A stretch of 64,000 bases of DNA, taken from assembly GCA_944389885.1 (NCBI GenBank), contig CALXNZ010000001.1, positions 209,233 to 273,232 of the forward strand, given 5' to 3'. Each line of letters opens with the position of its first letter. Positions within the stretch are counted from its first letter, which is position 1. The position numbers and the translations under genes were made by a program. Under the pieces are notes generated by a model. The model saw only the letters and a program-made list of their open reading frames with translations, had not been told where the DNA came from and ran no database searches. The stretch comes from an uncultured Opitutales bacterium. Lineage in GTDB: Bacteria; Verrucomicrobiota; Verrucomicrobiia; Opitutales; Intestinicryptomonadaceae. This document shows, one piece after another, positions 1 to 9,060 of this stretch.

Positions 1-1
1 G

Positions 2-3000
2 TACTTCGCGTTTATAAGTTATTCGCGCAAGGATAAACGCGCCGCCGAATGGATACAAAAGGCCGTAGAGAATTTCAGGTATCCAAAACATTTGACACTT
101 GTCAGGCCATCTCACGAAGAGTATGTGCGCCCGATTTTTCTCGACGAGAACGAACTTGAAATATCGGAGACCAATTTTTCCAAAGACATAGAGAGAAACA
201 TATCCGACTCCCAGTACTTAATACTCTTATGCTCTGGAAATTCTAAAAATTCCCCTTGGGTAAAGCACGAAATAGAGTTTTTTCTAAAAACGCACTCCAA
301 CGACACGTCGCTGATAATACCTGTAATCCTCGACGGGAGGGATCTCGACGCTACTCTCGACGGAATATTTGCGCCCTACCGCGATATTTTCAAGATGAGA
401 AATCTTCCGGACATGCGCGTCGGCAGGGGTGAATCGAGGGGCAAAGTTTGGAAGCTCGCGGCGGCAAAGATATTGTCTTACATGCTGAAAATACCCGTAA
501 AGTCGGCTTACGACAGGTATTCGGAGCTGTCCAAGAGGGCGAAAACGGCCATATTTTTACTGTGTTTTATATTTGCCGTCTGCGCCGCGATATTCTCATA
601 TTTGATATACACTGCGAATTCCGACGCAAATAAGGCCGCAAGGCTGGCCTTACAGGAGCGCGAACGGGCGATGAGCCTCGACAGGGAAAAGCGTGCCGAA
701 CAAATAAGGGCCAAGCGCGCCATAGAAATTGCCAAACTACTCGAAGTGGAATCGAAAGCCAGCGCAAAAAATATAATAGCCGACATAGAAAGGCTCACCG
801 CAGAAAAAGAGCGCGAGAAACAAGCCCTTGCCCGCAAGTACGAGACCGATTTAAAGCTCAAGGAAAAAGAGGCTATAAAAGCCGCGGCAGAAGCCAAGGC
901 CGCAGAAGAGAGGGCCAAAGCTCTGCAAATGGAACTATCCATGCGCGAACCTCCGCGCGAGTCCGAACGCGACACACCAGGATATTCTCCAAGCTCAACC
1001 GTTGTGCGCAGCGGAAATTCCAGCATGTTTTTTCAGGACGCCAGGGAATTTCCGGATTTCAGAGATTACATGCTGCGCTATTCGAGCGAATCTGCGGGAA
1101 CTGGATACGCATTCGGATACATGGAGCACATAGTTTTGCGCCACATACTCGGGAGCGAATCTGCGGAAAAAATATCATCTAATTTCAAGTCGGGGTTCAA
1201 ACGCCTGAAATCCGCATATCCCGTCGCAGATGAAACATGGGGCCGGGAACTCACAGCGGCTCTAATGGAGAACGCATCAAAAAGATTCGGAATAAATTTT
1301 TCAGGCGGTCCCGCAAAGCGAGAAAATATTCAAGATTTTGTGCGAAAAATCATGGATAACGGCGGTGTAATATTGGCAAAAACATCGAAGATACCCAACG
1401 AGGTATTTCTTTACGGATATTACAAGAGCCCCTCTTCTGGCGACTTCAATTTCTACGCCATAAACCATTTTGGGGAGCGGCAAATAATTGAGGGAAGCTC
1501 CATATCTGAATGCAGATCAGCCATGCTAAAAAGTTCCCGCGCCACTCCCGACTCTCCGGGACGCGTCACGCAGAATATGCTTGGAGACTTTATTTTAAAC
1601 GGATTCGCCTCATTTAAATATCCGATTGCAGATTCAATCAGCAACGCCCAAAAAGATTTTATCATAATAGACAGCCTCTCGCGCATAGCCCTTCCCGAAT
1701 ACAATTCCGCAAATATCGCCGTACTATTAAAAAAGCTTGGCGTCAGAGACTCAGCAAAAGCTGTGGCAAACGAGCTTGCCGAATTTGGACTAAGATTGAG
1801 GGAATTTCCCATCAATCGCGACGAAATAGTCTCTGCCATACGCGGGAGAAGTCCGCTATATTTTGCAAATCCTCTATATCTGGATATGGAAAATTTGCGC
1901 CAAAGAAGCAAGAAACGCACGCTCTGCCGGACCTCCGCCGAACTCCTGTCCAATCTGAAGCTCCCGATTATATCCCAAGATATTAAATCCGAAAATCCGC
2001 GTTTATTTGCGATTGTGGGCTATAATAAAAATACGCAAGAATTCGCAATAAGCGATATGGCAACTCAAAACTATGAATTGTTGTGGCTTACATTTGAAGA
2101 AATGTCGGCTCTGGCCCGCTGCAATCTTGTAAAAATGGAGAAATTTGCGGGCACGCCGCAAAAGAGCGACGCCGCAAGCGCAAATATAACTCTCAAAACG
2201 CCGAAGATAAAGGTTTCTGACAGGTCGGTAGAAATAGAGGGAATACACGCAAAAATTTCCTATCCCGAATACGCGGCGAAATGGACGGCTGAGATAACCG
2301 ACTACGAAACCATGAATACCTTTTCAACATCTCTCGACTATGGATATTACTGCGCCATAGCGTACTTTGCCGGGGAGAAATACGCAAAGCTGGTTGCCCA
2401 GGAATACCTCGAGAATGTTTCCGGAAATGCCGGCTCGCAAAGAAATTCGAGAATTTACGGACGCACACTATTTGAACGCCATATGCGGGAGCTTGGAATA
2501 AGAATAATTTTTATGCGAAGCGGAGCTTACAATGCAACTTTTGGCGATCCGGCTTTTCCGTCGAGGCAAGTCATAGCGAAAATGCTTAGACTCGGCGCTT
2601 TGATATTTGCCGACACGCGGACCCCATCGCGCGGAAACTCCATAATTTACGGCTCCGAAAACAATCCGGACTCATATAAAATCTTCAGATATTTTGAGAA
2701 TAAAAAACTATCAGCCAAAGAAATAGATTGCCTTACCGAATGCCTAATCCCCGAAGACAAATTTTTGGGGTGGAATAGGGAAAAACAGCAAAAGCAGCCC
2801 CTTAGATATGTTCCATCGAACCAGAAAGACGACATCACTCTGAACGATTTCATGGGATTCGCCTCGTCCAACGCAAAATCCCTAAAGGGATTGAGATTGA
2901 AGAGGGACATTGACGCATGGAGGTATTTGCTCGTCACAAAATATATTTTCAAGGATATAGACATAGCCTCGTTTATAGCCAGGCACAATCATTCGCAGAA

Positions 3001-3382
3001 TTTTGAAGCGCGAGAATTTTCCGAAGAAAAAATAGCCTCGGCCGGTATGCGATGCAGAATTTTTGACTTCGAGGAGTCTTCGGCTATAAACGCCCTCCGC
3101 ACGGGGCTTCCCATAATGCTGCGATTGAAAAAATGTCCAGAATCGGAAATCGAGAAATTCGCGCAAAGGTACAAATTGCAGTCCAAGATAGCCGCGCCGT
3201 ATGTAAGCCGAACTGCCGACGGCGTCCCGTCGTCAAAAACGAATTTCTTTGCGGTAGGGAAGTTTGGAAATTACTTCGACCTCATGGACGCCGAAGATCC
3301 CGACGCCCCTATATTGCGCCTTAGCCTTGAAGAGCTGCGCGGCCTCATGGACGGAAAGGCCTACGGAATATTCTTTGAATAA
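2..3382 (+). CDS. TIR-domain transmembrane protein with large papain/C39-like C-terminal region (5' partial)
   Basis: The frame is open from base 2, so the gene enters from the left; the TTG at 92 is not its start. The first visible residues (AFISYSRKDKRAAEW) are the first strand and helix of a TIR domain. The domain continues to about visible residue 150 and includes SPWVKHEIEFF (about bases 251-283), whose first Glu (269-271) matches the NADase Glu position of TIR families. One transmembrane helix follows (bases about 545-613), then roughly 110 residues of Lys/Glu/Ala-rich coiled coil. The last 800 residues appear to hold several diverged units, each with helices, a line like LPIISQDIK or GLPIMLRLK, a strand pair like LFAIVGYN, and a closing LTFEEM or LSLEEL; this resembles C39/papain-like folds without an obvious catalytic Cys-His pair. 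TIR is firm; the papain-like reading is inference. Role unknown; signalling or immunity is possible. Confidence 0.8.
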   Translation, partial: YFAFISYSRKDKRAAEWIQKAVENFRYPKHLTLVRPSHEEYVRPIFLDENELEISETNFSKDIERNISDSQYLILLCSGNSKNSPWVKHEIEFFLKTHSNDTSLIIPVILDGRDLDATLDGIFAPYRDIFKMRNLPDMRVGRGESRGKVWKLAAAKILSYMLKIPVKSAYDRYSELSKRAKTAIFLLCFIFAVCAAIFSYLIYTANSDANKAARLALQERERAMSLDREKRAEQIRAKRAIEIAKLLEVESKASAKNIIADIERLTAEKEREKQALARKYETDLKLKEKEAIKAAAEAKAAEERAKALQMELSMREPPRESERDTPGYSPSSTVVRSGNSSMFFQDAREFPDFRDYMLRYSSESAGTGYAFGYMEHIVLRHILGSESAEKISSNFKSGFKRLKSAYPVADETWGRELTAALMENASKRFGINFSGGPAKRENIQDFVRKIMDNGGVILAKTSKIPNEVFLYGYYKSPSSGDFNFYAINHFGERQIIEGSSISECRSAMLKSSRATPDSPGRVTQNMLGDFILNGFASFKYPIADSISNAQKDFIIIDSLSRIALPEYNSANIAVLLKKLGVRDSAKAVANELAEFGLRLREFPINRDEIVSAIRGRSPLYFANPLYLDMENLRQRSKKRTLCRTSAELLSNLKLPIISQDIKSENPRLFAIVGYNKNTQEFAISDMATQNYELLWLTFEEMSALARCNLVKMEKFAGTPQKSDAASANITLKTPKIKVSDRSVEIEGIHAKISYPEYAAKWTAEITDYETMNTFSTSLDYGYYCAIAYFAGEKYAKLVAQEYLENVSGNAGSQRNSRIYGRTLFERHMRELGIRIIFMRSGAYNATFGDPAFPSRQVIAKMLRLGALIFADTRTPSRGNSIIYGSENNPDSYKIFRYFENKKLSAKEIDCLTECLIPEDKFLGWNREKQQKQPLRYVPSNQKDDITLNDFMGFASSNAKSLKGLRLKRDIDAWRYLLVTKYIFKDIDIASFIARHNHSQNFEAREFSEEKIASAGMRCRIFDFEESSAINALRTGLPIMLRLKKCPESEIEKFAQRYKLQSKIAAPYVSRTADGVPSSKTNFFAVGKFGNYFDLMDAEDPDAPILRLSLEELRGLMDGKAYGIFFE

Positions 3383-3417
3383 TTCTTATCGAAATATCGG
3401 CGCCATAAAACAGAATA

Positions 3418-3454
3418 TGGGGTTTAAAATATTGTGGCCCCAAAATTTTTTCTT
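3418..3454 (+). terminator. Possible weak terminator after the TIR gene
   Basis: TGGGG (3418-3422) can pair with CCCCA (3438-3442) across a 15-base loop, followed by an A/T run with six consecutive T. The stem is only five pairs, so this is tentative. It lies between two convergent genes. Confidence 0.3.
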
Positions 3455-3505
3455 AATTGTTCCTTATACTTTCCCAATCCCAAAATGCGCTTTAGCCCAC
3501 AAAAT

Positions 3506-4651
3506 CTAATCTTCTGACTCCGACCTCTGAATCGGAATTTCCAAAGACAATATCAACTTCTGCTCGTTCTTTATAGCCAAAGACGAATTTATCGTATCAA
3601 AATCGTTCGTAAGCCTGAAAGCCAGAGAGAATACACCCTTGGGCATAAATACGAGGCCCAACATAACATATGCCGTTCCCTGTTCCCCCGTAGTTGCGTC
3701 CATTCCGAAATATCCCGTGTGTTCCAGGCGCAAGAGATCCGTCAAATCCCATGTGAGTGTCTCGTTCAAAAATATCATGGGAATCATATGCCGATTGTAG
3801 TCCAACGCATCTATATATCTACATCCGGGGCCTATGGAAACCGACCATTTCAATCCCCAAGTAGGAATCTCAAAATTGTACCCTACGCCTACGCTCTCGT
3901 CTATCTGATAATTTATCATTTTCAGGGTATCGTGACGATAGGCGGCGACTACCGTAAAATACCAATTTGAGTCGGCCCCTAAGAAATGCCACTTATAATT
4001 GCCGGAAGCCCCGTATTTATCAGTATTAACGCTCTCGACGCCGTTTTCCGAACGCTGCCATTCATAATCGTAAAAACCGCTTAGGGAAAAATTCATGGTA
4101 TCCCATTCGCGCTCCATGCTTGCAGAGAAATAATACCGGTTTTTTCTAATTGTCGTAATCTCGCTCGTTATGCCCAAACTGAAATTAAATTTCATGCCTT
4201 CAGGAACAACGGAATCCAAAAACTCCCTGTAGGCGTCCCGCGCGCTTTTTAGATAGGCATAAAACGGATCATTACGCCCCACAACAGACTTTTCGCTTCC
4301 AAAAAACGGCCTCCACGCATTGGAATCGTCATACTCGTGATCGTCATCGGGCGGAGGCGGTTCCGACGGAACATGGACGGAAGCGTAGGTCTCGACTATG
4401 CTTTCATTCACGATAAGATTTGTCGGTATTTTTACGGTTGAATACGAATTGCGAATCTCCACGAAGTCCTTGTTTCTGGAGACAACCTCCCCTATGAGTA
4501 TCTCCCCCGTACTCAATGCAAAGCTTGTGACATGCATTAGGGAAGACGCTCCGAACGACACGCATGTCCCCACATAAGATATGCCCAACAAACAAGCGGC
4601 GACAAGCCATCTGGAAAAAAAATTTGCCATATTCCATAAAAGTTTCGCCAT
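3506..4651 (-). CDS. DUF481-like outer-membrane beta-barrel protein
   Basis: About 381 residues. The N-terminus is hydrophobic (RWLVAACLLGISYVG), consistent with a signal peptide or a long uncleaved helix. A short segment with STGEILIGEVVSRNKD resembles the small beta domain often seen before DUF481 barrels. Next come a Pro/Asp-rich linker (SEPPPPDDDHEYDD) and about 230 residues of alternating aromatic strands (for example NRYYFSASMEREW and GNYKWHFLG), ending with LILSLEIPIQ. This is the pattern of the YdiY/DUF481 family of salt-induced outer-membrane proteins, whose role is poorly defined. The ATG at 4651 is used rather than a TTG at 4657; an ATG at 4630 is also possible. It stands alone, convergent with the TIR gene. 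Confidence 0.6.
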   Translation of the reverse strand: MAKLLWNMANFFSRWLVAACLLGISYVGTCVSFGASSLMHVTSFALSTGEILIGEVVSRNKDFVEIRNSYSTVKIPTNLIVNESIVETYASVHVPSEPPPPDDDHEYDDSNAWRPFFGSEKSVVGRNDPFYAYLKSARDAYREFLDSVVPEGMKFNFSLGITSEITTIRKNRYYFSASMEREWDTMNFSLSGFYDYEWQRSENGVESVNTDKYGASGNYKWHFLGADSNWYFTVVAAYRHDTLKMINYQIDESVGVGYNFEIPTWGLKWSVSIGPGCRYIDALDYNRHMIPMIFLNETLTWDLTDLLRLEHTGYFGMDATTGEQGTAYVMLGLVFMPKGVFSLAFRLTNDFDTINSSLAIKNEQKLILSLEIPIQRSESED

Positions 4652-4670
4652 AAGCAAAACCCATAATTAT

Positions 4671-4700
4671 TTGAAAGGCTATGGAGATTTTTTATATATT
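4671..4700 (+). promoter_or_regulatory. Candidate sigma70-type promoter for the exonuclease gene
   Basis: TTGAAA (4671-4676), an 18-base spacer and TATATT (4695-4700) match five of six bases in each box. It lies in the 159-base divergent gap and would give a leader of about 105 bases. Seen by eye only. Confidence 0.4.
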
Positions 4701-4810
4701 GCAAGAAAAGCGATTGAAAAATTAGCGCAACCCAAACGAAAAGATAATCATTTGACTGCAGTAAAAATAAAACTGTTGCGATTGTCGTCCATATGGGGAA
4801 TACTAAGGAT

Positions 4811-5689
4811 ATGAACTATTTTCTCATAGACGGTTTTAATATGGCATTCAGATGTTTTTATGCCATGCCAGATCTGACGCGTTCCGACGGTTTCCCAACG
4901 GGAGCCCTACACGCGTTTTTCGCATCTCTTTTAAAGCTTGGATCCATAGACGCCCCGCACGCGACCTGTGTATTCTTCGATTCCGGAGGTTCAATTAGGC
5001 ACCGCAAACTCCTCCCCACATACAAAGCCAATCGCGCCCAAGCCCCTGAGACGTTCAAAAAGCAAATCGAACCGATGAAAAGTTTGTGTTCGCTTCTGGG
5101 ATTCGACGTATTCGGGCGCGAAGGAATAGAAGCCGACGACCTTCTTGCAAGCCTTGCCGTAAAACTCAAAAATTCCGGACATTCCGTGACGATAGTAAGC
5201 GCCGATAAAGATTTCGCCCAATTAGTATCCCCAAACATGCGCCAGCTGCTACCTCCCAATTCGCGCCTAAAGGAGTGGTCGGCTCTTGACACGGTGGGTG
5301 TTAGAATGAAATTCGGGGTGTCCCCCTCGCAAATTCCGGATTTCTTAGCTCTGATGGGAGACTCCGCCGACAACATTCCGGGCCTTGAAGGCATAGGCCC
5401 TAAAACCGCCGCGAAATGGCTTAAGGAATACGGAGACCTTCAGGGGATAATAAGGCGCTACGATTGGCTCAAGCCTGAAAAGTTCAGAACTATCGTACGG
5501 GATTCGCAAGCTATGCTGGCCCGCAATCTCGAACTTGTCAGACTCGATACAAAACTCGATATTGAAGCTCCGCAGAATAGGAATCCGGATTTTGACGGCA
5601 TAATAAAATTTCTCGAGGATATGGAGATGAAGAAAGCCCTGACCGGATTGCGCAAATTTGCAAAGGACCAGCATGGAGTCCTTATTTAG
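4811..5689 (+). CDS. Stand-alone 5'-3' exonuclease (PolA N-terminal domain type)
   Basis: A 292-residue protein covering the complete PIN-like and H3TH modules of the DNA polymerase I 5' nuclease, with no polymerase part. Metal-binding acidic motifs are visible in order: LIDGFNMAFR near the start, GIEADDLLAS, VSADKDFAQLV, and the helix-hairpin-helix MGDSADNIPGLEGIGPKTA. The family removes RNA primers or flaps and includes ExoIX/Xni-like and RNase H-like stand-alone forms. The ATG at 4811 fits family alignments (MNYFLIDG); an in-frame ATG at 4793 adds six residues. Its stop codon overlaps that of the convergent Sel1 gene. Confidence 0.85.
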   Translation: MNYFLIDGFNMAFRCFYAMPDLTRSDGFPTGALHAFFASLLKLGSIDAPHATCVFFDSGGSIRHRKLLPTYKANRAQAPETFKKQIEPMKSLCSLLGFDVFGREGIEADDLLASLAVKLKNSGHSVTIVSADKDFAQLVSPNMRQLLPPNSRLKEWSALDTVGVRMKFGVSPSQIPDFLALMGDSADNIPGLEGIGPKTAAKWLKEYGDLQGIIRRYDWLKPEKFRTIVRDSQAMLARNLELVRLDTKLDIEAPQNRNPDFDGIIKFLEDMEMKKALTGLRKFAKDQHGVLI

Positions 5690-7173
5690 CGGCCTATGCG
5701 CATGAGGGCTTTCTTGGCTTCCTCATTCCCGGCTTTTGCCGCTTTTCTCATAAGAGCTACTCCTTTAAACTCGTCCCGCCGCACGCCGATTCCGTTATAG
5801 TAGCAGGCGCCGAGATTGCCCATTGCCTGAGCATCTCCGGCATCGGAAGCCTTTGACAGCCACTTTATAGCCTCCGCGATATTCTCCGCTGTTCCAACCC
5901 CGTTTACAAGACATGTACCGAGATTGCTTTGGGCGTTGACATCTCCTGCCTCGGCAGCCTTGCGCAGCCATTTTATGGCATCGGAGGCGTCCTTGTTGGC
6001 GCCTATTCCCTCAAGATAGCAATAACCCAATGAAGACGCGGCGTTTATATCCCCTTGAAAGGCCGCCCTCCTATACCATTTTACGGCTTCAAAGGGATTC
6101 TCCTCTACTCCTATTCCGTTTAGATAACAATCCCCCAAATTATTCTGCGCTATTGCATAGCCTTGTTTCGCGGATTTCTCATACCAGTGCATTGCCAAAG
6201 CGTTGTTCTGCTCAACACCAAGTCCGTTCATGTGGCATACGGCCAAATTATTTTGGGCTTCCGCATTTCCCTGCTCCGCAGCCGCTTTAAGCCATCTGGC
6301 CCCGGCCACCGCATCAGGGGAAACTCCCAAGCCTTGCAAATACGCCATGCCAAGCATCAATTGAGACGCAGCGTATCCGTTCATCGCCGACTTCTCATAC
6401 CAGCCAAGCGCGGCGAAATCGTCAACTTCAACTCCTATTCCCTTAGAATACGCCACTGCAAGGTTGTTTTGCCCCACTGCGCTTCCGCTATCCGCGGCCT
6501 CGCGGAAAAGCTTTACAGCCATGGCCTCGTCTTTTTTTTCCACTCCTTTTCCCTCAAGCCATGCCCTTCCCAACGACACCTTCGCCCGAAGAGACCCGTC
6601 AGAAGCGGCCTTTTTAAAGAGTTCTACGGCTTTGCGGGGATTCAGCTCCACTCCCAATCCCTTGTAATAGCAAACTCCGAGAGCGTTCATGGCTTCAGGA
6701 ATACCGGCGGCCGCAGCGCGCCGCAACATGGACGCCGCAGCGGGCTCGTCCTGAACTGCGCCCCTTCCCTCGAGTATGCAATACGCAAGCCCGCACTGCC
6801 CGTAGCGGTTTCCGGACATCGCGGACTTTGAAAACAGCATCGCGGCTTCGGAGTAGTCGCGGCCGTCAACTCCCACTCCGCGATAATACAAAACCCCAAG
6901 CATGAATTCGGCCGCAGAGTTTCCTTTTTTCGCCTCAGCCCTCAGTGTATCCAATTTGAATTTCTCCACTTCTGCATATGCAGAGGAATCAAAATCCATG
7001 AATGCTGAAAAATATTTCTGGGCTTTTTCAAAATTCCCGCCTTCCATTTCCGCAGGAGAGCCTTCGGTTTGAGTCCCGAAACTTTCATAGTGAAAAGCAG
7101 AAAAACATACGCAAAAGAATGCGAATACCAAAATGCGACTCCCCCTCCATAAATGGCGGGAAAAAAGACGCAT
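5686..7173 (-). CDS. Secreted Sel1-repeat protein (11 repeats)
   Basis: About 495 residues. The ATG at 7173 is chosen because it begins a signal-peptide-like segment (SRILVFAFFCVCFSAFH) and clears the upstream trpB gene; longer readings add a basic, unrelated tail. From about residue 80 to the end there are 11 near-perfect 36-residue Sel1 repeats with the pattern A-x3-LG-x2-Y-x2-G-x-GV ... A-x2-W-x2-KAA-x-G. Sel1 proteins form superhelical TPR-like scaffolds for protein binding; a specific partner cannot be read from the sequence. The final stop overlaps the stop of the convergent exonuclease gene by three bases. Confidence 0.9.
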   Translation of the reverse strand: MRLFSRHLWRGSRILVFAFFCVCFSAFHYESFGTQTEGSPAEMEGGNFEKAQKYFSAFMDFDSSAYAEVEKFKLDTLRAEAKKGNSAAEFMLGVLYYRGVGVDGRDYSEAAMLFSKSAMSGNRYGQCGLAYCILEGRGAVQDEPAAASMLRRAAAAGIPEAMNALGVCYYKGLGVELNPRKAVELFKKAASDGSLRAKVSLGRAWLEGKGVEKKDEAMAVKLFREAADSGSAVGQNNLAVAYSKGIGVEVDDFAALGWYEKSAMNGYAASQLMLGMAYLQGLGVSPDAVAGARWLKAAAEQGNAEAQNNLAVCHMNGLGVEQNNALAMHWYEKSAKQGYAIAQNNLGDCYLNGIGVEENPFEAVKWYRRAAFQGDINAASSLGYCYLEGIGANKDASDAIKWLRKAAEAGDVNAQSNLGTCLVNGVGTAENIAEAIKWLSKASDAGDAQAMGNLGACYYNGIGVRRDEFKGVALMRKAAKAGNEEAKKALMRIGR

Positions 7174-7219
7174 ATTTTCAATATTGTTCAAAACTTGCCG
7201 CAGAAGGAATTTTGTCGAA

Positions 7220-8578
7220 TTATAGAGACGGCAACCCGGAGAGAGCCATTGCAATCTCTTCTTCCGGATAATCGTAGTTTTTAAGCGAGCCGGCAAAATA
7301 CTCTATGTACGCCGCCATATCCATGTGTCCATGGCCCGATAGATTGAAGAGTATTGCCCGAGATTCTCCAGATTCCTTACATTTGCGAGCCTCGTCCATA
7401 GCCGCGGAAATCGCGTGCGACGACTCCGGAGCGGGCGTTATGCCTTCGGCGCGCGCAAATATTACGGCGTCCCTAAACACGTCGAGTTGCTGCACTGTCC
7501 GCGCCGACATGAGTCCTTGGCGGGCTACATTGCTTATTTGCGGAGCCATTCCGTGGTAGCGCAATCCCCCCGCGTGGACCGCCGGAGGTATGAAAAAACT
7601 TCCGAGCGTATACATTTTCATAAGCGGAGTCATTTTCGCGACGTCCCCAAAGTCGTATGCGTATTTTCCCTTTGTAAGACTCGGACAAGCAGCCGGCTCT
7701 ACACCGAGAATTTCCACATCTTTTCCGCCCCTCAATTTTTCTCCGAGGAACGGGAAAGCCATACCCGCAAAATTAGAGCCGCCTCCGCATGCGCCTATGA
7801 CGATGTCTGGATAATCGTCGGCCAGCTCAAATTGTTTAATTGCTTCCTCGCCTATAACCGTCTGATGAAGCAATACATGGTTTAAAACCGACCCGAGGCA
7901 ATACTTTGTATCCTTTCCTTTTAACACCTCTTCTATCGCCTCAGAAATCGCTATGCCCAAGGACCCCCTGCAATTTGGATCCTCCGCAAGCACAGCCCTC
8001 CCGGCTTCTGTATAAGGGCTGGGAGAGGGAATTACCGTCCCCCCGAACAGCTCCATCATAGCCTTGCGGTAGGGTTTTTGGTCGTATGAGCAGCGCACCA
8101 TGTAAACCTTGCATTCTATTCCAAAAATAGAGCACGCTTGCGAGAGCGCCGAGCCCCATTGTCCGGCTCCAGTTTCGGTGGTGACTTTTTTAGTGCCCTG
8201 CCGCTTGTTTTCAAAGGCCTGGGCCACCGCGCTATTGGTTTTATGAGAACCCGACGGGCTCACACCCTCATACTTAAAATAAATTCTGGCAGGAGTATCC
8301 AATACTTTTTCGAGCCTGCGGGCCCTAAACAATGGCGAAGGGCGCCAATTCCGCATGATGTCTCGAACGGGTTTGGGGATTTCCACATAACGTTCATGAG
8401 TGGTTTCCTGCTCTATGGCCCCTTTTGAGAATATGCACTCGAGCTTGGAAATATCCATAGGCTTTCCGGTCGAAGGATCCACGGGAGGCGGAGTTTTTTC
8501 CTTTAAATCCGCCTCAATGTTGTACCAATGGGTGGGAATTTTTTCTTCGTCCAATATGTATTTGACTCTGTCTGACAT
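7220..8578 (-). CDS. trpB: Tryptophan synthase beta chain-like, TrpB2 type
   Basis: A 452-residue PLP enzyme. The Schiff-base lysine is K113 in SPSGSHKTNSA, with the Gly-rich phosphate loop GACGGGSNFAG further on and the family blocks ETGAGQWGSALSQA and HAGGLRYHGMAP. The length, the N-terminal extension and the motif set match the TrpB2 subgroup rather than classic TrpB1. TrpB catalyses indole plus serine to tryptophan; TrpB2 proteins often work without a TrpA partner or salvage indole. No other trp gene lies nearby, which favours a salvage or moonlighting role (inference). It is followed by the Sel1 gene after 46 bases. Confidence 0.9.
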   Translation of the reverse strand: MSDRVKYILDEEKIPTHWYNIEADLKEKTPPPVDPSTGKPMDISKLECIFSKGAIEQETTHERYVEIPKPVRDIMRNWRPSPLFRARRLEKVLDTPARIYFKYEGVSPSGSHKTNSAVAQAFENKRQGTKKVTTETGAGQWGSALSQACSIFGIECKVYMVRCSYDQKPYRKAMMELFGGTVIPSPSPYTEAGRAVLAEDPNCRGSLGIAISEAIEEVLKGKDTKYCLGSVLNHVLLHQTVIGEEAIKQFELADDYPDIVIGACGGGSNFAGMAFPFLGEKLRGGKDVEILGVEPAACPSLTKGKYAYDFGDVAKMTPLMKMYTLGSFFIPPAVHAGGLRYHGMAPQISNVARQGLMSARTVQQLDVFRDAVIFARAEGITPAPESSHAISAAMDEARKCKESGESRAILFNLSGHGHMDMAAYIEYFAGSLKNYDYPEEEIAMALSGLPSL

Positions 8579-8641
8579 TTCTATGTACGCGTTATTTGTT
8601 CAAAGTATTCTATTCAAATGAGGGAACAAAAACAGGCCGAC

Positions 8642-9016
8642 TTATTCGTCGTCGTCTCCGATATATACGGCGGTCGGGTCGGACGGCGATTTTGTAAGGT
8701 CGAAGCGCACCATTTCGGGCACTACGCTTTTGCCGGAATCCGACGGTTTATATGCGGGAAAAGTCACCACCTGCGTTTGAAGGGAGGCTTCGTGAGGTAT
8801 AGCCGTGATTACGGTTTTTCGCACAAAACATCCGTCCTCATTTGTTTCAACATTTATAGACAGCGGCGTTTTTCCCATTCTCAAGCTATCCACAACAATC
8901 GGGGCACCTGATGGAATCGTTCTTATTTTCAACTCGCGCGTGTATTTGTCTTTATCGGCGGTATTGCAGCCGGCAATAAGAGCTAACGCCATGGGAACTA
9001 AAAAGAATCTTTTCAT
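8642..9016 (-). CDS. Small PEGA-domain lipoprotein
   Basis: About 124 residues. The start at 9016 has AAGGA six bases upstream on the coding strand; an ATG at 9022 sits directly against that site. The signal peptide ends in the lipobox ALIAGC (Cys17), so the protein is probably lipidated. It is followed by a PEGA-type strand pattern (IRTIPSGAPIVVDSLRMGKTPLSI), a fold common in surface-exposed envelope proteins. The C-terminus is acidic (IGDDDE). It starts 44 bases after nuoN in the same direction and may be read through from the nuo operon. Exact role unknown. Confidence 0.7.
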   Translation of the reverse strand: MKRFFLVPMALALIAGCNTADKDKYTRELKIRTIPSGAPIVVDSLRMGKTPLSINVETNEDGCFVRKTVITAIPHEASLQTQVVTFPAYKPSDSGKSVVPEMVRFDLTKSPSDPTAVYIGDDDE

Positions 9017-9060
9017 CGTCATTCCTTAAAAGACATATTTGAATTTGTGGCAACTTAAAA

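Noticed and set aside
92..3382. Start of the TIR gene at the TTG at base 92
   Set aside because: The frame is open back to base 2 and the upstream residues complete the first strand and helix of the TIR domain.
6163..6831. Plus-strand open frame of 222 codons opposite the Sel1 gene
   Set aside because: It mirrors the Sel1 repeat periodicity and has no independent features.
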